Assembly (NCBI GenBank): GCA_036568625.1
Contig: DATCSF010000147.1
Span: forward strand, 1-21,037
Source of the DNA: 66-474 sp036568625
GTDB taxonomy: Bacteria > Pseudomonadota > Gammaproteobacteria > Xanthomonadales > Rhodanobacteraceae
Length of the DNA: 21,037 bases
Direction of reading: 5' to 3'
Shown here: piece by piece, positions 1-6,800 of the stretch
Position numbering within the stretch: the stretch's first letter is position 1
Layout of the letters: each line of letters begins with the position of its first letter
Notes under the pieces: generated by a model
The model's database searches: none
What the model was told of the DNA's origin: nothing
What the model saw: only the letters and a program-made list of their open reading frames with translations
Position numbers and translations under genes: made by a program

Positions 1-301
1 TTACGCGTTCGTCGAACTCGACTATCGCGACGGCAGCCGCGCGCGCCTGCCGATCATCTACAACCGCGACATCAAGGAATGGTTTCGCACGGATTGGGAC
101 ACGCCGGGACGCATTGCCTGGCGCCGGCGCGACTTCGGCGACGAAAAGCAAGGCCAAGCAGTCGATCCGTCCATGGTCACCGTGCGCCTGGTCAACCCCT
201 ACCCGCAGCGCGAGGTCGCTAGCCTTGCGCTCGAAGCCGCGCCGATGCAATTCAGCGCGCCGGCTTTCATTGCGATCACTGCCGAACCGGTGGAGGAATG
301 A
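1..301 (+). CDS. C-terminal fragment of an unknown protein with a beta-rich C-terminal domain (5' end outside window)
   Basis: An open frame enters from the left edge (first full codon at position 2) and ends at TGA 299-301, giving 99 visible residues with no start. The visible part reads as an all-beta domain. Its 'DGSRARLPIIYNRDIKEWF' stretch and the ending 'NPYPQREVASLALEAAP...FIAITAE' resemble, from memory, a C-terminal domain found in large bacterial proteins, often behind zinc-finger anti-sigma, FecR-like or carbohydrate-active parts. That resemblance is an impression and the function cannot be given from this piece. The TGA overlaps the ATG of the next reading frame (ATGA, 298-301), so the two were probably translated together. 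Confidence 0.6.
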   Translation, partial: YAFVELDYRDGSRARLPIIYNRDIKEWFRTDWDTPGRIAWRRRDFGDEKQGQAVDPSMVTVRLVNPYPQREVASLALEAAPMQFSAPAFIAITAEPVEE

Positions 302-430
302 TCATACGCCTGCCGGGAACCGCTTGCGCGATCCTGCTTCTGGTGTCGGCCTGCGTGGCCCACGCCGAAGACGAGACACGGCCCAGCGGTAACCCGAAGG
401 TCCTCGAAACCATCGTGGTCACGGGCCGGC
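298..430 (+). pseudogene. N-terminal remnant of a small exported or lipoprotein-like protein
   Basis: ATG at 298 overlaps the stop of the preceding gene. The first ~45 residues look genuine: a hydrophobic signal region ending in VSAC (a plausible lipobox), then a polar stretch with 'ETIVVTG'. From about position 429 the DNA becomes the leader of secreted-protein copy 1, so the original 3' end appears to have been replaced. The frame stays open to 843 only because copy 1 carries a frameshift that brings its C-terminal half into this frame. The middle of that 181-residue reading is a His/Arg-rich out-of-frame translation and is not credible as folded protein. I therefore call the N-terminal part a remnant. 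A functional chimera cannot be excluded. Confidence 0.45.
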
Positions 431-502
431 CGGATTCAGTCGACTCCATCATCCATGCAGCCCGTCACCGAAGACATGCTGCAGGATCAAGAGGTGACCA
501 TC
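429..502 (+). promoter_or_regulatory. Conserved leader of secreted-protein unit, copy 1 (partial)
   Basis: These 74 nt align without an obvious gap to the 74 nt before the start of copy 2 (2877-2950) and closely to 3451-3523 of copy 3. Shared blocks include the start 'CCGGAT', the middle 'ATGCAGCCCGTCA' and the ribosome-binding end 'AGAGGTGACCATC' just before the ATG. Copy 1 lacks the upstream ~50 nt, with its hairpin, seen in copies 2 and 3. Confidence 0.65.
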
Positions 503-843
503 ATGAAACTGCGTGCAATCTCCATTGCCATCGTCATGGCCGGATTCGCCGGTGTCGCAGCTGCGGGCCAGCCCAGCGGAACCATGCAACCCTTGAACAT
601 TACGGGAGCGGCAGCCGAATGCGCCCCCCGAACGACCACACCGGTCGTGCCTGCGATGACTTCAGCCAGCTGGTGCGTGCCAACTTCTCGGCTCGCGAAA
701 TCGGCATGCTGTTCGGGGCGAGTACGTCCTACCCGGAGAGCTTGACCGGCGGCGTCGAACGCCTGCAGAAGCGCTATCAGGCGCTGTTGCAAGGATACGT
801 CGCGCAGCGCAACCTGGCGAAGCAGCAGATCGCCATCAAGTGA
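503..843 (+). pseudogene. Frameshifted small secreted protein, copy 1 of three
   Basis: From ATG 503 the reading starts MKLRAISIAIVMAGFAG with a clear signal peptide and a mature start near GQP, as in the other two copies. After 'AECAP' the frame is lost and would stop at 743-745. The continuation matching copy 2 ('NDHTGRACD...QLVRANF...REI..LFG', ending 'YVAQRN') lies in a different frame and stops at TGA 841-843. One extra C in the C6 run at 624-629 restores the whole protein (about 113 residues) and the residues expected from copy 2, including the second of a Cys pair. This is either a true single-base deletion or a homopolymer sequencing error. An SD-like AGAGGT lies 7-8 nt before the ATG. 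Confidence 0.7.
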
Positions 844-866
844 GTCGAACACGAACGTCGAGTCTT

Positions 867-894
867 CACGCTCCGCCATGCGGGTCGTGTTTTT
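867..894 (+). terminator. Rho-independent terminator after copy 1 (imperfect)
   Basis: The arms CACGCTCCGC and GCGGGTCGTG flank a CAT loop and are followed by TTTTT. One mismatch and one G-T pair weaken the stem relative to the near-identical terminator of copy 2 (3320-3347), which shares the same loop. It seems to be the same terminator in decay. Confidence 0.6.
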
Positions 895-925
895 CGCGCC
901 AATCGGCGTTAGACCAATATAGGAA

Positions 926-1075
926 TCCCCCGGCTCTGCCGGGAGACTGAAGAGGGTTGACCTTTACGGCAGTCGGCTCCACCCCATCGTGCTTGCTGTT
1001 GATCTTGCTCTTGAGCGATTGGGAAAGGCCCCTTTGAGGGGTCCCAATCGCTAAAGCCCCCGGCTCTGCCGGGGG
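926..1075. repeat. Paired palindromes about 130 bp apart (REP or PATE-like)
   Basis: Two copies of the palindrome core CCCCCGGCTCTGCCGGG occur at 926-946 (imperfect arms) and 1057-1075 (perfect 8-bp arms, TCT loop). Between them sits another strong inverted repeat. GC-rich hairpins of this kind with a trinucleotide loop are typical of REP sequences and of the ends of IS200/IS605-type elements. No transposase is present, so a non-autonomous palindrome-associated element is an inference. Confidence 0.5.
1014..1052. repeat. Nested perfect inverted repeat
   Basis: AGCGATTGGG at 1014-1023 is exactly complementary to CCCAATCGCT at 1043-1052. Inside it a second stem, CCCCT/AGGGG, can form. No T-run follows on either strand, so a simple terminator is unlikely, although it lies just beyond the stop of the minus-strand TPR gene. 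Confidence 0.55.
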
Positions 1076-1099
1076 ATACTTACCGCCTCACCGCCAGGT

Positions 1100-2694
1100 T
1101 CAGGGTTCAGACCCCGCAGCGTTATCACGCGCGCGCAAATAGGCGCGCGCCTCATCCAGCGCAGGCCGCTGCGCATGTGGGGCAACGGCGAGCAGGCTGC
1201 CGTAGTACCTTTGCGCCGCATGCGCATTGCCCGCGGCGCGGGCGGCGCGGGCCGCGCCAAGCAGACCATTCAACCGGTTGGGTGAGGAATCGAGTGCAGT
1301 TTCGAAAGCGTCCAGGGCCGCCGCGGGCTGCTGCGGTTCCAGCAACAATTCGTCCAGCAGTTCACGCGCGGGCACGATCGGGCCGGGCGTGACCGGGCGC
1401 TTTTCCGAAGCATCTTCGAGATCGGCGGATTGGCGCATCAGTTCCAGCGCAGCATCGTCGTCGTGTTGCGCGTGCTTCGACCATGCGGCAACCGCCAGCC
1501 GCTGGATTTCGACTTGTGTCGCCCAATAGCGATCGCCGCTGCGCTCAATCGATTCTTGCAACGTCTGCAGGCGCGCCATACTGGCCTGCGCGCGCGCAAT
1601 GTCTCCGCTGCGCGCGGCGCCGAGGCCACGCGCGAATTCGGTGATGGCCTGCGCCCATGGAAAACGCGACCATGGAAAGTCGGGGTGTTCCTGCGTCAGC
1701 GTCGCGGCTACGGTCCACTGCCGGAGCTCGATCGCATGGCGCGCGCCGGAATCGCCGCATAGGCATAGGCAACCTTGAAATTTTCGGGGTTGGCGTGCTT
1801 GATCGCGCGAACCTGGTCCTGCACTTGTGTGGCCGGCGCGTCATCGCCGCGTTGCAGCCAGGCGTATCCGAGATAATCCATCGCGTGCAGTTGCTCGTCC
1901 CATGCGCCCGGAAGGCGCATCTCGGCGGCGAAGCGTTTGGCCGCGGCTTCGGCCGCCTGATTGGAAGCGATGGTCTCCTGCCACAGACCGAGACGGACGA
2001 AGATGTGCGAAGGCATGTGCTGCGCGTGCGGCACGGAGGGCGCGATACGCGCATAGGTGCGTGCCGCCGCCAGAGCGTAGTGCGCGAGCGGCGGCGAATT
2101 GTAGGCGTGGATCAGGTAATGCAGTGCGCCGGGATGGTCGGGCTCGCGCGCCAGCACGCCGTTCAGAAGTTGCGCCGATTGCTTTTCACGCGCATACGTC
2201 TTGTCCGCCGGGTATGTCGCGTGCACGCGCGCCATCGCACGTTCGTAGGCGTGCGCACGTGCAAGGTAATCGCCGTCGGTCGTGTAGAAGGCACCCAGCG
2301 CCTGGATGAAAGCGCGCTCGCGCGGACTGATTTCTGATGCGGAGCGGGCGTTGGCCAGCGCATCGCGGCCGTGTGCGAGCGCCTGCGCGTTCGGACGATC
2401 CCACAGCGGGTGCCAGTTCGTCATCGCCAGTCCCCACCACGCCATCGCGCAGGCAGGGTCCCATTTTGTGATCGCGTCGAAATGCTGCTGCGCCTTCTCG
2501 TACCAGAAGGAATGCAACATCGCCAACGCGCGGTCGAAATCCGCCTGCACGGTGCTGCACGAGACGGCGAAATGCACCTTTCCGGCGGATTCGGATGGAT
2601 GACCCTCGTGGTGTGAGTCGGCGGCGCCGGCATCGGCGAAGCAGGGCGAAATCGCGGCCAGACACAGCGATGCAAACAGGGCAACGCGCAACAT
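1100..2694 (-). pseudogene. Exported tetratricopeptide-repeat protein, frameshifted
   Basis: The start chosen is the ATG at 2694, preceded by GGAGG with 8 nt spacing. A signal peptide (MLRVALFASLCLAAISPCFA) follows. The body has helical repeat units typical of a TPR family, e.g. 'AWWGLAMTNWHPLWDRPNA', 'GALHYLIHAYNSP' and 'QHMPSHIFVRLG'. Around residue 316 the frame breaks within GGCGCGCC at 1738-1745. Removing one GC dinucleotide restores 'IPARHAIELRQW' and continues in frame to TGA 1100-1102, for a total of about 530 residues. Everything before and after the lesion looks conserved, so the mutation is recent or is an assembly error. The function is unknown; such proteins are periplasmic or secreted scaffolds. 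It lies alone on the minus strand between copies 1 and 2 of the secreted-protein unit. Confidence 0.75.
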
Positions 2695-2820
2695 GGCACC
2701 TGCCTCCACCCGGTCCCGCCCGGGCTCAAGGTGACTGGGCGGAAACTACCACATTGCCGCAAGGCGTGCCTTTCGGCCAGCCAGGGCTCGCCGCCGCTCG
2801 TGCTTGCCGCCGGAGCCTGT

Positions 2821-2950
2821 GTAATCACCAGCCACGCATGCCGAATTCAAGGGTGAGGGGCGAACCCTCGTCGCCAGCCGGATGCAGGCGATCCAACCCG
2901 ATGCAAGCCCGTCACGGAAGACCTGCTGCAAGGTTTCAGAGGTGACCATC
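2821..2950 (+). promoter_or_regulatory. Conserved leader of secreted-protein unit, copy 2, with hairpin
   Basis: These 130 nt match 3395-3523 over their whole length with one small indel, although the flanking DNA differs. A hairpin forms at 2852-2872 (GGTGAGG, 7-nt loop, CCTCGTC). In copy 3 the same stem is GATGAGG/CCTCGTC, so the pairing survives base changes in stem and loop. The leader ends in AGAGGTGACCATC and the ATG. It may hold a promoter upstream and a structured 5' UTR, but I see no convincing -35/-10 pair. Confidence 0.55.
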
Positions 2951-3295
2951 ATGAAATTGCGCACAACCACATTCGCCATCGTCATGGCCGGATTCGCCGG
3001 TGTGGTGGCTGCGGGCCAGCCGGGTGGAGTCTTTCAGACCACGATCATTTCCGGGGACACGATCACCGAATGCGCACCGCCGAACCACACAAGCGGTCAG
3101 GCCTGCGATGGCTTGAACCAGCTGGTGCGCGCCAACTTCACCAACCGCGAAATCGACATTTTGTTCGGGACGCGTACGTTCCCCCCGGAATATGGAACCC
3201 GTCGTCATGAGCGCCTCATGAGGCGCTATCTGGCCGTAGTGCAGCAATACGTCGCGCAGCAGAACGCGGCGAACCAGCCAATCGCAGGCAAGTGA
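2951..3295 (+). CDS. Small secreted protein, copy 2 of three
   Basis: It is 114 residues long. The start is the ATG at 2951, with SD-like AGAGGT 8 nt upstream and a signal peptide beginning exactly there as in the paralogues; the frame is open upstream to 2882 but that part is leader. The signal peptide (about 1-21, MKLRTTTFAIVMAGFAGVVAA) is followed by mature GQPGG. Two cysteines, in 'ECAPPNHTSGQACD', could form a disulfide. The C-terminal half is predicted helical ('QLVRANFTNREIDILFG', 'RLMRRYLAVVQQYVAQQN'). I do not recognise the family. It is the intact homologue of the frameshifted copy 1 and a more distant relative of copy 3. Leader, gene and terminator make a self-contained transcription unit. 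Confidence 0.8.
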   Translation: MKLRTTTFAIVMAGFAGVVAAGQPGGVFQTTIISGDTITECAPPNHTSGQACDGLNQLVRANFTNREIDILFGTRTFPPEYGTRRHERLMRRYLAVVQQYVAQQNAANQPIAGK

Positions 3296-3319
3296 CCCAA
3301 CGCGGCAAGCTTGTGCCGA

Positions 3320-3347
3320 CACGCCCCGCCATGCGGGGCGTGTTTTT
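3320..3347 (+). terminator. Rho-independent terminator after copy 2
   Basis: A perfect 10-bp stem (CACGCCCCGC, CAT loop, GCGGGGCGTG) is followed by TTTTT, 25 nt after the stop codon of the secreted-protein gene. Confidence 0.85.
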
Positions 3348-3394
3348 CTTCGAGGCGAGGACGGGGAGTTTTCGTACAGTCGCGTCCGGGACAT

Positions 3395-3523
3395 GTAATC
3401 GCCAGCCACGCATGCCGAATTCATTGATGAGGAACAAACCCTCGTCGCCGACCGGATGCAGGCGATTTCCCCCATGCAAGCCAGTCATGGATGACCTGCT
3501 GCATGGTTTCAGAGGTGACCATC
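3395..3523 (+). promoter_or_regulatory. Conserved leader of secreted-protein unit, copy 3, with hairpin
   Basis: This is the homologue of 2821-2950. The hairpin at 3426-3446 has stem GATGAGG/CCTCGTC and loop AACAAAC; relative to copy 2 one G-T pair becomes A-T, a compatible change. The last ~50 nt before the ATG are nearly the same as in copies 1 and 2. Conservation of non-coding sequence beside a strongly diverged coding region suggests selected regulation, or a recent exchange of the leader. Confidence 0.55.
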
Positions 3524-3871
3524 ATGAAACTGCGCACAATCACGTTCGCAATCGTTTTGGCCGGCTTCGCTGGCATGGCCAATGTCGCGTCAGCGGGTCA
3601 GCCCGGCCCGTCCATGCAGTCTGCACTGACCATTGATCTGTTGTCCCGGGCCACGGGCTTGACGGTCGATGAGGTCAAGCTGGCGCTCGGCCCGTCCACG
3701 AACTACGAGTATCCCGTCAGGTACGAATCCGCCAACCGGCGCTTCCGCCAGGCCGTGGGGCGGACGTTGTACGAACAGATCATGGGACAGGGCGTGCTCA
3801 GCGCGCGGCAGGTGCAGGAACTGACCGCCATGGCCCAGGCACGCCAGGCCCATCTTTCATCTGGCAAGTAA
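3524..3871 (+). CDS. Small secreted protein, copy 3 of three (diverged)
   Basis: It is 115 residues long, starting at ATG 3524 after SD-like AGAGGT. The signal peptide (about 1-24, ending NVASA) closely matches copies 1 and 2, and the mature protein again begins GQPG. The rest has diverged: the cysteine pair is gone, but the helix-turn pattern 'GLTVDEVKLALGPSTNYEYP' occupies the place of 'NFTNREIDILFGTRTFPPE' in copy 2 and is followed by an Arg-rich helix ('ESANRRFRQAVG'). The tail 'VLSARQVQELTAMAQARQ' is unlike copy 2. Function unknown. Its own leader and terminator flank it. Confidence 0.8.
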   Translation: MKLRTITFAIVLAGFAGMANVASAGQPGPSMQSALTIDLLSRATGLTVDEVKLALGPSTNYEYPVRYESANRRFRQAVGRTLYEQIMGQGVLSARQVQELTAMAQARQAHLSSGK

Positions 3872-3932
3872 TCCGCAGTCACCGGGGAGCCGGGTGCAAA
3901 AAACCCGGGTTGGCCTCGGCAGCCGTGGACGC

Positions 3933-3961
3933 ACACGCCCCGCCCTGCGGGGCGTGTTTTT
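3933..3961 (+). terminator. Rho-independent terminator after copy 3
   Basis: A perfect stem, ACACGCCCCGC/GCGGGGCGTGT with a CCT loop, followed by a run of T. The arms are nearly those of the copy 2 terminator. The T-run is on the plus strand only, so it serves the secreted-protein gene and not the convergent cfa gene, whose stop is 15 nt away. Confidence 0.85.
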
Positions 3962-3975
3962 GCCATGGAAAGGTT

Positions 3976-5145
3976 TCAGCGCGGTACCCGGTAACCGCCC
4001 GGCACGCCGTGGGGCGACAGCGTGAGTTGCCACAACTGGTCGCGGCGGGTGCGGAAGGTGGCGGCCGAGCTGGACAGGTAGTAACGCCACATGCGCCGGA
4101 AGCGTTCGTCGTAGCGCGGGTTGTTTGCCGACAATTCCGGCCATGCCGCATCGAAGTTGGCCAGCCACGCCATCAGCGTCCTGTCGTAGTCGGCGCCGAA
4201 ATTGTGCCAGTCTTCGACCACGAAAAGGTTTTCAAGTGCGGGCGCGACCTGTGACGCGGCCGGCACCATCGAGTTGGGGAAGATGTATTTCTCGATCCAC
4301 GGGTCGGGCCGCGACGGCGTGGAATTGACGCCGATGCAGTGCAGCACGGAAAGCCCGTCGTCTTTCAGGCAGCGCCGGCACACTTCGAAATAGGTGCGGT
4401 AATTTTTCCAGCCGACGTGCTCGAACATGCCGATCGAATACACCGCGTCGAACTTTTCTTCGACCTCGCGGTAATCCCGCAGGCGGATTTCGATGGGCAA
4501 TCCCTTGCACAGCTCGCGCGCAAACTGCGCTTGCTGTTCCGACACCGTGACGCCGACGCCCGTCACACCGTATTTTTCCGCGGCATATTTCAGCGCCTCG
4601 CCCCAGCCGCAGCCGATGTCGAGGATCTTCATACCGGGTTTCAATTGCAGCTTGCGGCATACCAGGTCGAGCTTGGCTTCCTCGGCGTTGTCGAGGTTGT
4701 CGGCATCCTTCCAATAGCCGCAGGAATACACCAGTCGCTTGCCGAGCATCTTTGCGAACAGGTCGTTGCCGATGTCGTAGTGCGCCTTGCCGATCCTGAA
4801 GGCCTTGCGTCCGCGCTGCATGTTCAGGAAACGCGCACGCAGATGTGCACGCAGCGCATCGAAGTCGCGCAGGTATTCGTCGAGATGCGCGCCCAGCACG
4901 CGGTGAAAAAACTGGTCGAGCGCGGGGGTATCCCACCAGCCGTCCATGTAGGCTTCCCCGAGGCCCAGCGAACCGTGCGCGAAGGCGCGTGGGAACACGC
5001 GCGGATCGTGTACTTGCAAATCCCAGGATCGATCGCCGTCGATGCGCACGTCGGCGTGTTCCAGCAGCTTCCGTGCCTTCTCGCGCAGGGCCTGGTCGTG
5101 GCGCGACCATTGCGCGGGTTCGGTGCTCGCCGTCATGTCGTTCAT
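3976..5145 (-). CDS. cfa: Cyclopropane-fatty-acyl-phospholipid synthase
   Basis: It is 389 residues long, the usual size. The enzyme transfers a methylene from S-adenosylmethionine to the double bond of unsaturated acyl chains in membrane phospholipids, a stationary-phase and acid-stress response. Visible signatures are the N-terminal 'LGEAYMDGWWD' (62-72), 'YSCGYW' (140-145) with the active-site cysteine expected to help bind bicarbonate, SAM motif I 'LDIGCGWG' (175-182), 'FEHVG' (241-245) with the conserved Glu, and 'FGADYDRTLMAW' with the expected Tyr (320). The ATG at 5145 overlaps the TGA of the upstream MFS gene (ATGA), so translation is coupled. The frame is open far upstream but that extension is only a shadow of the MFS gene. 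Confidence 0.95.
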   Translation of the reverse strand: MNDMTASTEPAQWSRHDQALREKARKLLEHADVRIDGDRSWDLQVHDPRVFPRAFAHGSLGLGEAYMDGWWDTPALDQFFHRVLGAHLDEYLRDFDALRAHLRARFLNMQRGRKAFRIGKAHYDIGNDLFAKMLGKRLVYSCGYWKDADNLDNAEEAKLDLVCRKLQLKPGMKILDIGCGWGEALKYAAEKYGVTGVGVTVSEQQAQFARELCKGLPIEIRLRDYREVEEKFDAVYSIGMFEHVGWKNYRTYFEVCRRCLKDDGLSVLHCIGVNSTPSRPDPWIEKYIFPNSMVPAASQVAPALENLFVVEDWHNFGADYDRTLMAWLANFDAAWPELSANNPRYDERFRRMWRYYLSSSAATFRTRRDQLWQLTLSPHGVPGGYRVPR

Positions 5146-6341
5146 CGTGCACTCCGGTTGCGAGGACGGAGGCTCCACAAGAGCGGGCAGGCCGCGAGCT
5201 GCAACACCAGTGCGGCGATCACCGTGTAGAGCGGATTTACATCGTACAACACGCCAAGCAGGACGCTGCCCGCGAACCATGCCGTGCCGTAAATGGCGTT
5301 GAACACCCCCATCACCGTGGCGCGCCGGTCGTGGGGAATGCGCTGCGCCACCGCGGCGCGGAACAGCGAGTCGTGCGCGCCGAAACCGATGCCCCACAAC
5401 ACCATGCCTGCCAGTGCCGCCCATTGGCCGCCCAGGAACACCAGCGGCGCGTATAGCGCGGGCACCAGGGTGGCCCACAGCAACACGGACAACCCGCGTT
5501 TGTCGAACAGTTTGCCGAGCACCAGCGCGGTTGCGCCCCCGGCGAGGCTCGCCAGCGCGTACAGCACCGGCACCACGTCGTTGGCGACGATGTGATCCTT
5601 CGCGAGATGAAATGCGATCAGCGCGAAATCGGAGAAACCCGCGGCGATCAGTGCCGTCGCGATGAGGAAAACCTTCAAGTCGCGCAAGGCGCGTGCGTCG
5701 GCGAACTGCGGCGCAGGTGAGGTGTCGAGTTCCTGCGGCTGCGGAAACTTGATACGCGCGATCGCCAGCGTCGCCAGCGCGCCCAGCGCCGGCAACAGCA
5801 GCCACGCGAACGCGTGGCGGTAACCGCCGTGCAGGAACATCACCAGGGCCGCGATCAGCGGGCCCAGCACCGCGCCGGTGGAATCCAGCGCCTCGTGCAG
5901 GCCAAAGGCCCAGCCTGCGCCACCCATGTCCTTTGCGGCGTACGACAGCATCGCGTCGCGCGCCGGTGTGCGCAGCGCCTTGCCGCTGCGTTCGGCGATC
6001 ACCAAACCGGCGGCGACCGGCCAGTTGCCCGCCAGCGCCAGCGCCGGCACGGCCAGCAGGTTGATCGCGTAGCCGACGATCGTGATTGTCCAATAGCGCT
6101 TGGTCTTGTCGGCCAGCACGCCGGTGAACAGGCGCAGCACGTAACCCAGCAATTCGCCGCCGCCCGCGACCAGTCCCACGATCGCCCCGCTCGCGCCCAG
6201 CGTGCCGAGAAACGGCCCCCAGATCGAGCGCGAGCCCTCGTATGTCATGTCGGCGAACAGGCTGACGACGCCGATCAGTACAACAAAAGTCAGCGCGCGC
6301 TTCGCTGCGGCGCGTGACGTGTGTTGTTTCGCCGTAATCAT
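5142..6341 (-). CDS. MFS transporter, translationally coupled to cfa
   Basis: It is 399 residues long from ATG 6341. An earlier in-frame ATG (6434) would add 31 residues, but that stretch is encoded by a dispersed intergenic repeat and is rejected. The protein has about 12 hydrophobic segments. MFS loop signatures are 'GVLADKTKRYW' after TM2 (the G-x-x-x-D/R-type A-motif region), 'ERSGKALRTPARDAM' in the first half, and the related 'GKLFDKRGL' in the second half. The substrate cannot be read from the sequence. Sharing an overlapping mRNA with a phospholipid-modifying enzyme suggests a role near the membrane (lipid, lysolipid or drug efflux), but that is an inference. I see no strong SD before 6341. 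Confidence 0.85.
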   Translation of the reverse strand: MITAKQHTSRAAAKRALTFVVLIGVVSLFADMTYEGSRSIWGPFLGTLGASGAIVGLVAGGGELLGYVLRLFTGVLADKTKRYWTITIVGYAINLLAVPALALAGNWPVAAGLVIAERSGKALRTPARDAMLSYAAKDMGGAGWAFGLHEALDSTGAVLGPLIAALVMFLHGGYRHAFAWLLLPALGALATLAIARIKFPQPQELDTSPAPQFADARALRDLKVFLIATALIAAGFSDFALIAFHLAKDHIVANDVVPVLYALASLAGGATALVLGKLFDKRGLSVLLWATLVPALYAPLVFLGGQWAALAGMVLWGIGFGAHDSLFRAAVAQRIPHDRRATVMGVFNAIYGTAWFAGSVLLGVLYDVNPLYTVIAALVLQLAACPLLWSLRPRNRSAR

Positions 6342-6365
6342 CAACGGTAGGCCGATTCGAAGCAG

Positions 6366-6404
6366 CTGTTGTGGAAAGTCAGGCCAGGGAAGGCCGTTCT
6401 GGTG
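6366..6404. repeat. Dispersed 39-bp intergenic repeat, copy A
   Basis: This stretch matches 13541-13579 at 35 of 39 positions, counted by eye. The core is AAAGTCAGGCCAGGGAAGGC, then CGTTCTGG. Both copies lie in intergenic DNA in the same orientation. On the minus strand the copy can be read as 'QNGLPWPDF', which explains the spurious N-terminal extension of the MFS gene. Confidence 0.65.
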
Positions 6405-6455
6405 CTCACGAGCCAAGACAGCCGGAAATTGCATCGGTGTCCGGACATGCAGCGA

Positions 6456-6800
6456 TCATGGACGATCGCACCCAAGAACCCCGAACTCGGCTGGTAAGGT
6501 GGCGTAGAACAGCTGCAGGTTTTCCGCGCGCACACGCGCCAGCATCTTGTCCGCCGCGTCGCGCGTCACCACGAAATCCACGCGCACCGTTTCCTGTCCG
6601 GCCAGTTCCAGGAAGTGCGCTTCGTGGGTGACGCCGTGGCGGCCGAACCCCGCGATCGAACGAAACGCGGTACCACCGGACAGCCCCAGTTTCTTCGCTT
6701 CGGCGAGCAGCCAGTCGTACAGCAGCATGCCGGCGTGGCGGCGATTCTCGTGCACGAAGAAACGGAGGTACACGCCCTGGGTGGGTGCGGAATCGTTCAT
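6456..6800 (-). CDS. DUF190 family protein, partner of CrcB
   Basis: It is 114 residues long. The sequence fits DUF190, small soluble proteins with a PII-like fold: 'VYLRFFVHENRRHAGMLLYDWLLAEAKKLGLSG' in two pieces, 'GGTAFRSIAGFGRHG', and a C-terminal beta strand. Family members are often next to crcB/fluC and are suspected to modulate it; the biochemical role is not established. Its ATG at 6800 overlaps the TGA of crcB by 4 nt (ATGA), so it is the second gene of the riboswitch-controlled unit. No terminator is visible after its stop. Confidence 0.85.
   Translation of the reverse strand: MNDSAPTQGVYLRFFVHENRRHAGMLLYDWLLAEAKKLGLSGGTAFRSIAGFGRHGVTHEAHFLELAGQETVRVDFVVTRDAADKMLARVRAENLQLFYATLPAEFGVLGCDRP

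Noticed and set aside
1014..1052. Terminator for the TPR gene
   Set aside because: The stem is perfect but no T-run follows on the minus strand, so a repeat call is safer.
1657..2337. A 226-codon plus-strand frame across the TPR gene
   Set aside because: It is antisense to a protein with clear signal peptide and repeat structure on the minus strand.
3976..6093. A 705-codon open frame on the minus strand covering cfa and part of the MFS gene
   Set aside because: Only the part from 5145 to 3976 is the Cfa protein; the remainder is an Arg/Gly-rich shadow of the MFS gene in another frame.
6342..6434. 31-residue N-terminal extension of the MFS transporter
   Set aside because: The stretch is translated from the dispersed 39-bp repeat and has no membrane-protein character.
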